A stretch of DNA of 64,000 nucleotides from Bordetella petrii (GCF_000067205.1 NC_010170.1:1612001-1676000); one strand, 5' to 3'; shown: positions 8,017 to 16,428, counted from the first letter of the stretch. Notes: generated by a model from the sequence alone, not told the origin. Translations and numbers: made by a program.

Positions 8017-8052
8017 CCCATGCAGGTGAGGAGACAAACAGCCCTGCATGGG
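8017..8052 (+). promoter_or_regulatory. 5' leader hairpin holding an SD in its loop
   Basis: CCCATGCAGG (8017-8026) pairs perfectly with CCTGCATGGG (8043-8052) around a 16-base loop that contains GAGGAG (8028-8033). The 3' arm contains an ATG (8048) that opens a 49-codon leader reading frame. The structure could mask or present this start. Confidence 0.5.
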
Positions 8053-8197
8053 CGACCGGCGGCACCGGTATAACAAACTGGCAGTACCAATAAAAGCAAA
8101 ATGCACAACGGCTGGCACCATTTCGTGCCGGCCGTTGTCGCTTACAAGGCTCGTTTTTGTGCATAACGGTTTCCATCGGTGCGCAACCGGATACTGA
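8048..8197 (+). CDS. Possible 49-codon leader peptide upstream of the DUF4212 gene
   Basis: An ATG at 8048 lies 14 bases after GAGGAG and opens a frame that ends with TGA at 8195-8197, seven bases before the DUF4212 start at 8205. It begins MGDRRHRYNKLAVPIKAK and is not similar to any family I recognise. The close spacing would allow translational coupling with the symporter small subunit, and a strong hairpin (8105-8138) lies inside it. The spacing from the Shine-Dalgarno is too long for efficient initiation, so it may simply be open by chance. Confidence 0.25.
   Translation: MGDRRHRYNKLAVPIKAKCTTAGTISCRPLSLTRLVFVHNGFHRCATGY
8105..8138 (+). promoter_or_regulatory. Second leader hairpin, 14-bp stem
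   Basis: ACAACGGCTGGCAC (8105-8118) pairs with GTGCCGGCCGTTGT (8125-8138) with one T-G wobble and the loop CATTTC. No U-run follows, so it is not a classical terminator; it lies 66 bases before the DUF4212 start. Confidence 0.6.
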
Positions 8198-8204
8198 TTC
8201 ACAC

Positions 8205-8483
8205 ATGCCGGATACCCGCACCTCTCCCTCTCCGGCCGCCCGGCGTTATTGGCGGCGCAACCTGGCCCTGATCGCCGTGCTTACGGCCTGTTGGGCTGCG
8301 CTGACCTTCCTGCCCGCCTTTTTTGCCCGCGAACTCATGTTCGATTTCATCGGCTGGCCGTTTTCTTTCTGGATGGCGGCCTACGGCGCGCCGCTGTCGT
8401 ACCTGGCGCTGATCGCCATCTATGCCCGCCTGATGAACCGCGCCGACCGGCGTGCCCGCCGTGACGGCGAGCGGGGCGGTTAA
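8205..8483 (+). CDS. DUF4212 protein, putative solute:sodium symporter small subunit
   Basis: This 92-aa membrane protein has two predicted membrane segments (LALIAVLTACWAALTFLPAFF and FSFWMAAYGAPLSYLALIAI) flanked by basic ends, the standard form of DUF4212 proteins. It starts MPDTRTSPSP and contains the family's RYWRRNL motif. The stop overlaps the start of the large symporter (TAATG), so the two are translationally coupled; the family always pairs with a VC_2705-type symporter. It is probably an accessory subunit of that transporter in the inner membrane. Confidence 0.88.
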   Translation: MPDTRTSPSPAARRYWRRNLALIAVLTACWAALTFLPAFFARELMFDFIGWPFSFWMAAYGAPLSYLALIAIYARLMNRADRRARRDGERGG

Positions 8484-10564
8484 TGCCTTTTACCGGCGAC
8501 AACCCCCGTCAGTTCGAGATACGGCTGCGCCGCATCTATGTCCTGTATACGGCCGGTTTTGCCCTGCTGATCGTGCTGCTGGCGCTGGCCGAGGTGGCGG
8601 GCATGGCTCGCAACTGGATCGGCTACGTGTTCCTGCTGGTCACGGTCAGCCTGTATGCCGGCATTGGCATTGTCTGCCGCACGTCTGACCAGGTCGAGTA
8701 CTACGTGGCAGGGCGGCGCGTGCCGGCCTTCTACAACGGCATGGCCACCGCCGCCGACTGGATGTCGGTGGCATCGTTCATCGGCGTGGCGGGCACGCTG
8801 TACCTGACCGGCTACGGCGGCCTGGCCTATATCATGGGCTGGACGGGCGGCTATGTACTGGTGGCGCTGCTGCTGGCGCCCTATCTGCGCAAATTCGGCC
8901 AGTACACCATTCCCGATTTCATGGGCGCCCGCTACGGAGGTAACCTGGCGCGGCTGGCGGGTGTGGCCTGCGCGGTACTCTGCTCGTTCACGTATCTGGT
9001 GGCGCAGATCTACGGCGTGGGCATCATCACCACGCGCATGACCGGCATTTCGTTCGAGCTGGGCATTTTCGTGGCGCTGGGCGGCATGCTGGTGTGTTCT
9101 TTCCTGGGCGGCATGCGCGCGGTCACCTGGACCCAGGTGGGGCAGTACATCATTCTGGTGGTGGCGTACCTGGTGCCGGTCGTGTGGCTGTCGGTCAAGC
9201 ATACGGGCATGCCGCTGCCGCAATTGTCGGCCGGCACGGTGCTGCAACAGGTTACCGAGCGCGAGGCCCAGCTGGGCAAAGACGTTTCCGAGCTGCAGGT
9301 GCGGCAGCTGTGGAAGGCCCGGGCCGATGAAATGACGCAGCGCCTGCAGGCCCTGCCGGAATCCTGGGAACAGGAAAAAGACCGCCTGCGCGACCGGCTG
9401 GCAAAGCTGACCTCGGCCGATGCGCCCATGGTCGAGATCCGCACCCTGGAGCGCGAGCTTGAGGCGTACCCCGCAAGCGTCGATCAAGCCCGCGCGGCCT
9501 GGTCGCAGGCCCGCGCTATCTACGAGGCGCGCGGTTCGCCGCCGGTGCCGCATGCCGAGCCGTTTCCCGCTAAAGATCCCAAAGAGCGGCGGGAAATGCG
9601 GGTGAATTTCCTGGCCCTGGTGCTGTGCCTGATGCTGGGCACGGCGGGCATGCCGCATATATTGATGCGTTCATACACCACGCCGTCGGTGAGCGAGGCG
9701 CGCCGCTCGGTGTGCTGGTCGCTGCTGTTCATCCTGCTGCTGTATTTCATGGCGCCGGCGCTGGCGTTGCTGGTCAAGTATGAGGTCTACACCCAGGTGG
9801 TGGGCTCGGAGTTCGCGGCGCTGCCCAGCTGGGTACATGCCTGGAGCGCGGTCGACATCAACCTGCTAGACCTGCTGGACGTCAACCGCGACGGCACGGT
9901 GCAGCTGGGCGAGATCACCATGGGGGCCGACGTGGTGGTGTTGGCCATGCCGGAGATCGGCGGCCTGCCTTATGTGGTGTCGGGCCTGGTGGCGGCGGGC
10001 GGGCTGGCGGCCGCGCTGTCCACGGCCGACGGTCTGCTGCTGACCCTGTCCAACTCGCTGTCGCACGATATGTGGTACCGGCTGGTGTCGCCGCGCATGT
10101 CGGCCGCGCGCCGCGTGATGGTGTCCAAGATACTGCTGCTGGCGGTGGCGTTCGGGGCGGCGTGGGTGGCGGCCCGTAAGCCGGCCGACATTCTGTTCAT
10201 GGTGTCGGCGGCATTTTCGTTTGCGGCCTCGTCGTTCTTCCCCGCCCTGGTAATGGGCATATTCTGGCGCCGCGCCAACAAGTGGGGCGCCACGCTGGGC
10301 ATGCTGGCGGGCCTGGCGGCAACCTTCGGCTACATGGCGCACACCCATCCGTGGCTGCGCGAATGGGTATTCGGCGTGGATCGGGCGCAGCCGATGGAGT
10401 TGTGGTGGGGCATACAGCCCGTGGCGGCCGGCGTATTCGGCGCGCCGGTGGCCTTCCTGACGATTATCGTGGTGTCGTTGCTGACGCCGCCGCCCGATCG
10501 GGCCACGGCAATGCTGGTGCAGTACCTGCGCGAGCCCGACGGCCCGCCGTCGCCGCTGCCGTGA
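8483..10564 (+). CDS. Sodium/solute symporter large subunit, VC_2705 type
   Basis: This 693-aa sodium:solute symporter family protein is related to the acetate permease ActP. The N-terminal third shows the SSS core (YYVAGRRVPAFYNGMATAADWMSVASFIG, then YLTGYGGLAYIMGWTGGY and YTIPDFMGARYGG). Unlike ActP it carries a soluble, charged, partly coiled-coil insert at about residues 250-370 (for example TEREAQLGKDVSELQVRQLW), a hallmark of the VC_2705 subfamily. A loop at residues 466-477 reads DVNRDGTVQLGE, a textbook EF-hand calcium loop. Likely substrates are acetate or other short carboxylates by family analogy; sodium coupling and calcium sensing are inferences. Co-transcribed with the DUF4212 subunit. 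Confidence 0.9.
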   Translation: MPFTGDNPRQFEIRLRRIYVLYTAGFALLIVLLALAEVAGMARNWIGYVFLLVTVSLYAGIGIVCRTSDQVEYYVAGRRVPAFYNGMATAADWMSVASFIGVAGTLYLTGYGGLAYIMGWTGGYVLVALLLAPYLRKFGQYTIPDFMGARYGGNLARLAGVACAVLCSFTYLVAQIYGVGIITTRMTGISFELGIFVALGGMLVCSFLGGMRAVTWTQVGQYIILVVAYLVPVVWLSVKHTGMPLPQLSAGTVLQQVTEREAQLGKDVSELQVRQLWKARADEMTQRLQALPESWEQEKDRLRDRLAKLTSADAPMVEIRTLERELEAYPASVDQARAAWSQARAIYEARGSPPVPHAEPFPAKDPKERREMRVNFLALVLCLMLGTAGMPHILMRSYTTPSVSEARRSVCWSLLFILLLYFMAPALALLVKYEVYTQVVGSEFAALPSWVHAWSAVDINLLDLLDVNRDGTVQLGEITMGADVVVLAMPEIGGLPYVVSGLVAAGGLAAALSTADGLLLTLSNSLSHDMWYRLVSPRMSAARRVMVSKILLLAVAFGAAWVAARKPADILFMVSAAFSFAASSFFPALVMGIFWRRANKWGATLGMLAGLAATFGYMAHTHPWLREWVFGVDRAQPMELWWGIQPVAAGVFGAPVAFLTIIVVSLLTPPPDRATAMLVQYLREPDGPPSPLP

Positions 10565-10894
10565 TCAGTGGCCCACCGATTTCGAAAACACGTTCATGAT
10601 GACCACGCCCGCGAGAATCAGCGCGATGCCCAGCAGGGCGGGGCCGTCGAGGTGCTGCTTGAAGAACAGCGCGCCCACCAGCGAGATCAGCACGATGCCC
10701 ACCCCGGACCAGATGGCGTAGGCGATGCCCACCGGAATCTCGCGCAGCGTCAGCGCCAGGAAATAGAAAGCCACGGCGTAGCCGGCCACCGTGACCAGCG
10801 AAGGCAGCAGCCGGGTGAAGCCCTCGGCGCTTTTCAGGGCGCTGGTGGCGATGATCTCGGCCACGATGGCAATACCCAGGTACAGCCACTTCAT
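10565..10894 (-). CDS. SMR family multidrug/quaternary ammonium efflux protein (EmrE-like)
   Basis: This 109-aa protein has four membrane helices and the small multidrug resistance signature: MKWLYLGIAIVAEIIATSAL with the essential membrane glutamate at residue 13, then GYAVAFYFLALTLREIPVGIAYAIWSG and a C-terminal ILAGVVIMNVFSK. SMR proteins form antiparallel dimers that exchange protons for lipophilic cations. The start overlaps the stop of the upstream Smr-domain gene by four bases (ATGA), implying translational coupling. Sequence is closer to EmrE/QacE than to the guanidinium exporter Gdx. Confidence 0.92.
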   Translation of the reverse strand: MKWLYLGIAIVAEIIATSALKSAEGFTRLLPSLVTVAGYAVAFYFLALTLREIPVGIAYAIWSGVGIVLISLVGALFFKQHLDGPALLGIALILAGVVIMNVFSKSVGH

Positions 10895-11565
10895 GGGCGC
10901 CTCGCGGTAGTCTGGCGCAGCAGCACCAGGAGGGCGCCGGCGCCGCCTTCGCGCTCGGGCGCTTGCGAGAACGCCATGACGTCGGGTTTCTGCACCAGCC
11001 AGGTGCGCACCTTGTCTTTCAGCACGGGTTCCAGCCCCTGCGAGCCATAGCCTTTGCCGTGCACGATGCGCACGCAGCGGATGCCGTGCTCCAGGCATTC
11101 GTCCAGGAACGACAGCACGGCGTGGCGGGCCTGTTCGACCCGCAGGCCGTGCAGGTCGAGTTCGGCGCCGGCCGGCCATTGGCCGCGGCGCAGGTTGCGC
11201 GCGGTGTCGGGAGCGGCGTCGGCGCGCACGAACGCGGTGCCGCCTTCGGACAGCAGGTGCGCCACGTCGCCGCCGTCGGAAACGCCGGCATCGGCGCGCG
11301 CGGGGTTTTCGCCCACCGCGGCCGCGCGGCGCATGGCCACGGCGGCGCTGGCCGGGGCCGCCGCGGGCGGCGCAGGCGCACGGCGGCCCGTGTGTTTGAG
11401 GGGGGTGACCGCCTGGGTGGCGTGCCGAAAGGCGTCGGCGTCGTCGGCAGCGCGGGCGGGCGCGGCGGCCGCCTGGCGGGCGGCCTGCTCGGCTTCGGCC
11501 CGGGCCTGGCGGGCGGCCTGATGCAGGCGCTTCAGGTCGGCCAGGCCGCCTTTGCTACTGCGCAT
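10891..11565 (-). CDS. Smr-domain protein (MutS2 C-terminal nuclease-like)
   Basis: This 224-aa protein has a low-complexity, alanine-rich N-terminal half (residues 10-120, including a short coiled coil KRLHQAARQARAEAEQAARQ) and a C-terminal Smr domain at about residues 130-215. The domain motifs are plain: ELDLHGLRVEQARHAVLSFL (the LDLHG motif) and RIVHGKGYGSQG (the HGKG motif). Smr domains have nicking endonuclease or RNA-cleaving activity. Its stop overlaps the SMR gene start; the upstream trxB stop overlaps its start region (11555-11565), so trxB, this gene and the SMR gene form one transcript. Confidence 0.88.
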   Translation of the reverse strand: MRSSKGGLADLKRLHQAARQARAEAEQAARQAAAAPARAADDADAFRHATQAVTPLKHTGRRAPAPPAAAPASAAVAMRRAAAVGENPARADAGVSDGGDVAHLLSEGGTAFVRADAAPDTARNLRRGQWPAGAELDLHGLRVEQARHAVLSFLDECLEHGIRCVRIVHGKGYGSQGLEPVLKDKVRTWLVQKPDVMAFSQAPEREGGAGALLVLLRQTTARRP

Positions 11566-12511
11566 TCTCCAGCCACCGTTGCGCGTCGAGGGCGGCCATG
11601 CAGCCCGTGCCGGCGCTGGTGATAGCCTGGCGGTACACGTGGTCTTGCACGTCGCCGGCGGCGAACACGCCGGGCACCGAGGTCATGGTGGCCATGCCGG
11701 ACAGGCCGCTCTTGGTGACGATGTAGCCGTCTTTCATGTCGAGCTGGCCTTCGAAGATGCCGGTGTTGGGCTGGTGGCCGATGGCGATGAAAGCGCCGGT
11801 GACGGGCAGGTCTTCGGTGGCGCCGGTGTCGGTGTGGCGTACGCGCACGCCGGTGACGCCGCTGTCGTCGCCCAGGACTTCGTCGAGGGTGTGGAACAGC
11901 TTCAGCTCCATGTTGCCATTCTCGACCTTGTCCATCAGCTTGTCGACCAGGATGGGCTCGGCGCGGAATTTGTCGCGGCGGTGAATCAGCGTAACCTTGC
12001 GGCAGATGTTCGACAGGTACAGGGCTTCTTCTACGGCCGTGTTGCCGCCGCCCACCACGACGACGTCCTGGTTTTTGTAGAAAAACCCGTCGCAGGTGGC
12101 GCATCCCGATACGCCGCGGCCCATGAAGGCCTCTTCGGAGGGCAGGCCCAGGTACTTGGCCGAGGCGCCGGTGGCGATGATGAGGGCGTCGCAGGTGTAC
12201 ACATTGCCGGTGTCGCCGGTCAGGGTGAAGGGCCGCTGCGACAAGTCCACCTTGGCGATGTGGTCAAAGACGATGTCGGTATTAAAGCGCTCGGCGTGTT
12301 GCTGGAAGCGCTGCATCAGGTCGGGGCCCTGGACGCCGGTGGCGTCGGCCGGCCAGTTGTCGACGTCGGTGGTGGTCATGAGCTGGCCCCCTTGGGCCAG
12401 ACCTGTAACAAGTACCGGAGCCAGATTGGCCCGCGCCGCATAGACGGCGGCGGTGTAACCGGCGGGGCCGGATCCGAGTATCAAAACTTTAGCGTGTTTG
12501 GGCGTGGGCAT
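11555..12511 (-). CDS. trxB: Thioredoxin reductase
   Basis: This 318-aa flavoprotein reduces thioredoxin with NADPH. Seen: the FAD-binding GSGPAGYTAAVYAARANL at the N-terminus, the redox-active pair C137-A-T-C140 in GVSGCATCDGFF, the NADPH-binding VVVVGGGNTAVEEALYL, and the C-terminal FAD motif GVFAAGDVQDHVYRQAITSAG. Length equals the bacterial standard. It is divergent from ftsK with only 33 bp between the two start codons, and no room for a normal leader (see the divergent promoter entry). The gene ends inside the first codons of the downstream Smr gene, an 11-bp overlap. Confidence 0.97.
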   Translation of the reverse strand: MPTPKHAKVLILGSGPAGYTAAVYAARANLAPVLVTGLAQGGQLMTTTDVDNWPADATGVQGPDLMQRFQQHAERFNTDIVFDHIAKVDLSQRPFTLTGDTGNVYTCDALIIATGASAKYLGLPSEEAFMGRGVSGCATCDGFFYKNQDVVVVGGGNTAVEEALYLSNICRKVTLIHRRDKFRAEPILVDKLMDKVENGNMELKLFHTLDEVLGDDSGVTGVRVRHTDTGATEDLPVTGAFIAIGHQPNTGIFEGQLDMKDGYIVTKSGLSGMATMTSVPGVFAAGDVQDHVYRQAITSAGTGCMAALDAQRWLENAQ

Positions 12512-12516
12512 AGGTA

Positions 12517-12546
12517 AGTATCTTTAGAGGGATGCCCAATTATAAT
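12517..12546. promoter_or_regulatory. Overlapping divergent promoters of trxB and ftsK
   Basis: On the plus strand TATAAT (12541-12546) ends seven bases before the in-frame ATG at 12554 of ftsK. On the minus strand GATACT (positions 12522-12517) ends five bases before the trxB ATG, and its -35 at 17-bp spacing is TTATAA, lying on the ftsK -10 box. Both transcripts are therefore predicted to start at or within a few bases of their start codons. Confidence 0.5.
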
Positions 12547-14917
12547 GAGCCGCATGCCGCGTATTTCAACTGCTTCCCCGCGCGCCTCGCGCAACACCCG
12601 AAACGGCCCTTCGCCGCTGCAGACGCGACTCTCCGCGTTGCTGCGCGAAGCCCGCTGGATTCTGTTCGCCGCGCTGGCTGCCTGGCTGGCCCTGGTGCTG
12701 GCCACCTGGTCGCCCGCCGACCCGGGCTGGTCGCATTCCGTGCCCGGCGGCGTCATCCATAACCGGGGCGGCACACTGGGCGCCTACCTGTCCGACATCC
12801 TGCTGTACCTGTTCGGCTATTCGGCCTGGTGGTGGGTCGTGCTGCTGCTGCATCGCGTGCGGGCCGGCTACCGCCGCCTGGCCAGCCACTTGCGCGCGCC
12901 CGATGGCAAGCAGCCCGAAGTCCTGCCGCGCGTGCACTGGGAAGAGGGCGTCGGTTTCTTCCTGGTGCTGGTGGGTTCGCTGGGCATCGAGGCGCTGCGC
13001 CTGTACAGCTGGGGCATGCATTTGCCGGGCGGCACCGATGGCGAAAGCGGGGCCGGCGGCGTCATCGGCCAGATGCTGGCCAGCGCGCTGGCCGAGGGCG
13101 TGGGCTTTACCGGCGGCACGCTGGCGCTGCTGGTGCTGCTGGCCGTGGGCCTGAGCCTGTTTTTCTCGTTTTCGTGGTTGCACGTGGCTGAACGGGTTGG
13201 CGCCTGGCTCGAAGGCCTGGTGCGGCGCGCGCGCGACTCTTATACCGCGCGCCAGGACCGCAAGGTCGGCGAGGTCGCCAAGGCGGTGCGCACCGAGCAG
13301 GTAGAGGCCAAGCACGAAAAACTCACCCACGAACAGCCCGTGCGCATCGAGCCGGCCATTACGGTGGTGCCGCGCTCTGACCGGGTCGAAAAAGAAAAGC
13401 AGCAGACATTGTTCGCCCCGCCCGCCGGCGAAGGGGACCTGCCGGCCATCAGTCTGCTCGACCCGCCGGCGGCCAACCAGGAAACCGTGTCGGCCGAGAC
13501 CATCGAATTCACTTCGCGCCTCATCGAAAAGAAACTGGCCGATTTCGGCGTCAACGTTACCGTGGTGGCGGCTCAGGCCGGCCCGGTGATCACCCGCTAC
13601 GAAATCGAGCCCGCCACGGGCGTGAAGGGCAGCCAGATCGTCAACCTGGCCAAAGACCTGGCGCGCGCGCTCAGCCTGGTCAGCATCCGCGTGGTGGAAA
13701 CCATTCCTGGCAAGAACCTCATGGGGCTCGAACTGCCCAACCCGCGCCGGCAAATGGTGAAGCTGTCCGAAATCCTCGGCTCGCAAACCTATCACGCCAG
13801 CCATTCGGTCGTGACCATGGCGCTGGGCAAAGACATCGCGGGCAACCCGGTGGTGGCCGACCTGGCCAAGATGCCCCACCTGCTGGTGGCGGGCACCACC
13901 GGCTCGGGCAAGTCGGTGGGCATCAACGCCATGATCCTGTCGCTGCTGTACAAGGCCGGCGCGGCCGATACGCGGCTGATCCTGATCGACCCCAAAATGC
14001 TCGAAATGAGCGTCTACGAGGGCATTCCGCACTTGCTGGCGCCGGTGGTCACCGACATGCGCCACGCCGCCAACGCCCTGAACTGGTGCGTGGGCGAAAT
14101 GGAAAAGCGCTATCGCCTGATGAGCAAGATGGGCGTGCGCAACCTGGCGGGCTACAACACCAAGATCCGCGACGCCATCAAGCGCGAAGAACCCATTCCC
14201 AATCCGTTCTCGCTTACGCCCGACCAGCCCGAGCCATTGTCGCCGCTGCCCACCATCGTGGTGGTCATCGACGAACTGGCTGACCTGATGATGGTGGTGG
14301 GCAAGAAAATCGAAGAGCTCATCGCCCGCCTGGCGCAAAAGGCGCGCGCGGCCGGCATCCATCTCATCCTGGCCACCCAGCGGCCCAGCGTCGATGTCAT
14401 TACCGGCCTGATCAAGGCCAACATCCCGACCCGCATCGCGTTCCAGGTGTCGTCCAAGATCGACTCGCGCACCATTCTTGACCAGATGGGCGCCGAAACC
14501 CTGCTGGGGCAGGGCGACATGCTGTACATGCCGCCGGGCACCGGCCTGCCGGTGCGGGTGCACGGCGCCTTCGTCAGCGACGACGAAGTGCACCGCGTGG
14601 TCGAGCACCTTAAGGCCCAGGGCGAACCCAACTATGTCGAGGGCCTGCTCGAAGGCGCGCTCGAAGGCGAGACCGGCGACGGCGTGGGCAGCGTCACGGG
14701 CATGACCGACTCCGAAAGCGACCCCATGTACGACCAGGCCTGCGAAGTGGTGCTGAAGCACCGCCGTGCCTCGATTTCGCTGGTGCAGCGCCATTTGCGC
14801 ATTGGTTACAACCGTGCCGCACGGTTACTCGAGCAAATGGAGCAATCGGGTATGGTGTCGGCAATGCAATCCAACGGCAACCGCGAAATCCTGGTGCCGT
14901 CCAAAGAGGAAGCCTGA
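12545..14917 (+). CDS. ftsK: DNA translocase FtsK
   Basis: This 790-aa protein moves DNA at the division septum and activates XerCD dimer resolution. It has four membrane segments in the first 215 residues (for example WILFAALAAWLALVLATW), a short charged linker, and the motor domain. The motor shows Walker A GTTGSGKSVGIN (near residue 450), Walker B IVVVIDELADLM (near 575) and ILATQRPSVDVITGLIKANIPTR. The C-terminal gamma winged helix (MYDQACEVVLKHRRASISLVQRHLRIGYNRAARLLEQM in parts) reads KOPS-type sites. An in-frame ATG at 12554 is the alternative start and fits the -10 box better. The linker is short, as in betaproteobacterial FtsK. Its stop overlaps the lolA start (TGATG). Confidence 0.96.
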   Translation: MSRMPRISTASPRASRNTRNGPSPLQTRLSALLREARWILFAALAAWLALVLATWSPADPGWSHSVPGGVIHNRGGTLGAYLSDILLYLFGYSAWWWVVLLLHRVRAGYRRLASHLRAPDGKQPEVLPRVHWEEGVGFFLVLVGSLGIEALRLYSWGMHLPGGTDGESGAGGVIGQMLASALAEGVGFTGGTLALLVLLAVGLSLFFSFSWLHVAERVGAWLEGLVRRARDSYTARQDRKVGEVAKAVRTEQVEAKHEKLTHEQPVRIEPAITVVPRSDRVEKEKQQTLFAPPAGEGDLPAISLLDPPAANQETVSAETIEFTSRLIEKKLADFGVNVTVVAAQAGPVITRYEIEPATGVKGSQIVNLAKDLARALSLVSIRVVETIPGKNLMGLELPNPRRQMVKLSEILGSQTYHASHSVVTMALGKDIAGNPVVADLAKMPHLLVAGTTGSGKSVGINAMILSLLYKAGAADTRLILIDPKMLEMSVYEGIPHLLAPVVTDMRHAANALNWCVGEMEKRYRLMSKMGVRNLAGYNTKIRDAIKREEPIPNPFSLTPDQPEPLSPLPTIVVVIDELADLMMVVGKKIEELIARLAQKARAAGIHLILATQRPSVDVITGLIKANIPTRIAFQVSSKIDSRTILDQMGAETLLGQGDMLYMPPGTGLPVRVHGAFVSDDEVHRVVEHLKAQGEPNYVEGLLEGALEGETGDGVGSVTGMTDSESDPMYDQACEVVLKHRRASISLVQRHLRIGYNRAARLLEQMEQSGMVSAMQSNGNREILVPSKEEA

Positions 14918-15543
14918 TGCCTGGTCTACGCCGGCTGGCCGCCACGGCCGCGCTGCTGGTGCTGTGCCCCATGGCCGCCCTGGCGGCCGACGCCCGCGCG
15001 CAATTGAAATCTTTCGTGGCCGACATTAAAAGCGCCACGGGCAGCTTTACCCAGTCCACCACGGGGCCGCAGGGCCGCACGCAGCGGCCGCAAAGCGGCA
15101 CGTTCGCCTTCCAGCGGCCGGGCAAGTTCAAGTGGGCGGTCAGCCAGCCTTATGAACAGCTGGTGGTTTCCGACGGGCAGCAGTTGTACCAGTACGATCC
15201 CGACCTGGCCCAGGTCACCTCGCGCAAGGTCGACCAGGCCATCGGCACCTCGCCCGCGGCCATCTTGTTCGGATCAGGCAACTTGGAGCAGGCCTTCCAG
15301 GTAGCCCCGCTACCGGCGCGCGACGGGCTGGAATGGCTGCGCGCCAAGCCGCGCAATGCCGACGCGGGCTTTGCCCAGGTCGACATCGGCATGAAAGACA
15401 ACCTGCCCGTGCGGGTAGAGCTGCTGGATGCTTTCGGCCAGACCACGCGGGTCGAGCTGTCCAACATTCAGGCCAACCCGGCATTGCCCGCCAGCGAGTT
15501 CCGCTTCACCCCCCCCGCCGGCGTCGACGTCGTCAAGATGTAG
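14917..15543 (+). CDS. lolA: Outer membrane lipoprotein carrier protein LolA
   Basis: This 208-aa periplasmic chaperone carries lipoproteins from LolCDE to LolB. It has a signal peptide (MPGLRRLAATAALLVLCPMA, cleavage at ALA-ADA), the conserved GSFTQ motif (here ATGSFTQS) and RPGKFKWAVSQPYEQLVVSDG with the family's FRWxxxxPYxQ pattern, then QVDIGMKDNLPVRVELLDAFGQ and a C-terminal EFRFTPPAGVDVV. Length is typical. It is translationally coupled to ftsK through a one-base overlap. In most betaproteobacteria rarA and serS follow directly; here about 10.6 kb separates lolA from rarA. Confidence 0.95.
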   Translation: MPGLRRLAATAALLVLCPMAALAADARAQLKSFVADIKSATGSFTQSTTGPQGRTQRPQSGTFAFQRPGKFKWAVSQPYEQLVVSDGQQLYQYDPDLAQVTSRKVDQAIGTSPAAILFGSGNLEQAFQVAPLPARDGLEWLRAKPRNADAGFAQVDIGMKDNLPVRVELLDAFGQTTRVELSNIQANPALPASEFRFTPPAGVDVVKM

Positions 15544-15565
15544 CGCCGGGAAGCCGCCAGCATAA

Positions 15566-16411
15566 GTGCCCGAGCATCCTGAAATCGCCCGGCTCGAAGC
15601 CCTGGTCGAGCGCGTCGATGTGCCGGCCGGACCGGCCGGCACCGTGCGCTGGCGCCGCCTGGGCCAGGGCGACCCGCTGGTGCTGCTGCATGGCGGGCAC
15701 GGCAGCTGGCTGCACTGGCTGCGCAACATCGAGGCGCTGGCGCGGCATCGCACCGTGTGGGTGCCCGACATGCCGGGCTACCTGGATTCATCTCCCGTGC
15801 CCGCGCCGTCCGGGGCCGACGACCTGGTTCCCTTGCTCGATATGCTGCAGGCCACGCTCGACCGCGCGGTGGGCGCCGGCACGGCCATCGACCTGGCCGG
15901 GTTTTCGTTCGGCGGGCTGGTGGCGTCCCGGCTGGCCGCGCAGCGCCCGCATGTGCGCCGCCTGGCCCTGCTGGGGTCCGGCGGGCACGGTACGTCGCGG
16001 CCGCGCACGCTCGACATGCAGCAGTGGCGCAAGGCGGCGTCGGCGATGCAACGGCGCGAGATGCTGCGCCACAATCTCAATCAGCTGATGCTCTATCGGC
16101 ACCAGCCCGACGATCTGGCGCTCGACGTGCACGAAATCAGCTGCCTGGCCACGCGGTTTCGCAGTCGCACGGCATCGCAGGGCGACGGCATGGTGCGGGC
16201 GCTGCACCGCTATGGCGGGCCGGCGCTGCTTATCTGGGGCGAACACGACGTGACCGCCGTGGCGCGCCAGGTGGCGCCCGCCATCGCCGCGGCCGGGCCC
16301 GGGCGCGCATGGCGCGTCGTACCCGAAGCCGGGCACTGGGTGCAGTACGAGGGCGCGGCCATGGTCAACGACCTGCTGGCGCGCTGGTTCGACGGCCAGC
16401 CGTTGCCGTAG
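15566..16411 (+). CDS. Alpha/beta hydrolase
   Basis: This 281-aa hydrolase shows the full alpha/beta-fold set: the oxyanion-hole LLHGGHGSWLHW, nucleophile elbow GFSFGG (serine as nucleophile), acid in WGEHD and the catalytic histidine in EAGHWVQYEG. No signal peptide is present, so it is cytosolic. It resembles C-C bond or ester hydrolases of the meta-cleavage/haloperoxidase group, but the substrate is not evident. The start is a GTG at 15566, 22 bp after lolA; no strong ribosome site is seen. It is convergent with the D-amino-acid operon, whose last gene ends 17 bp away. Confidence 0.85.
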   Translation: MPEHPEIARLEALVERVDVPAGPAGTVRWRRLGQGDPLVLLHGGHGSWLHWLRNIEALARHRTVWVPDMPGYLDSSPVPAPSGADDLVPLLDMLQATLDRAVGAGTAIDLAGFSFGGLVASRLAAQRPHVRRLALLGSGGHGTSRPRTLDMQQWRKAASAMQRREMLRHNLNQLMLYRHQPDDLALDVHEISCLATRFRSRTASQGDGMVRALHRYGGPALLIWGEHDVTAVARQVAPAIAAAGPGRAWRVVPEAGHWVQYEGAAMVNDLLARWFDGQPLP

Positions 16412-16428
16412 CGGCCGCCCATCAGGCG

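Noticed and set aside
8113..8128. Possible sigma-54 promoter TGGCAC...GTGC downstream of the NtrC-like site
   Set aside because: The GG and GC elements are 11 bp apart instead of 10, and the sequence is fully explained as a hairpin stem.
10565..11179. A 204-aa version of the SMR efflux protein
   Set aside because: The N-terminal extension is an out-of-frame reading of the Smr-domain gene; the 109-aa protein matches the family length.
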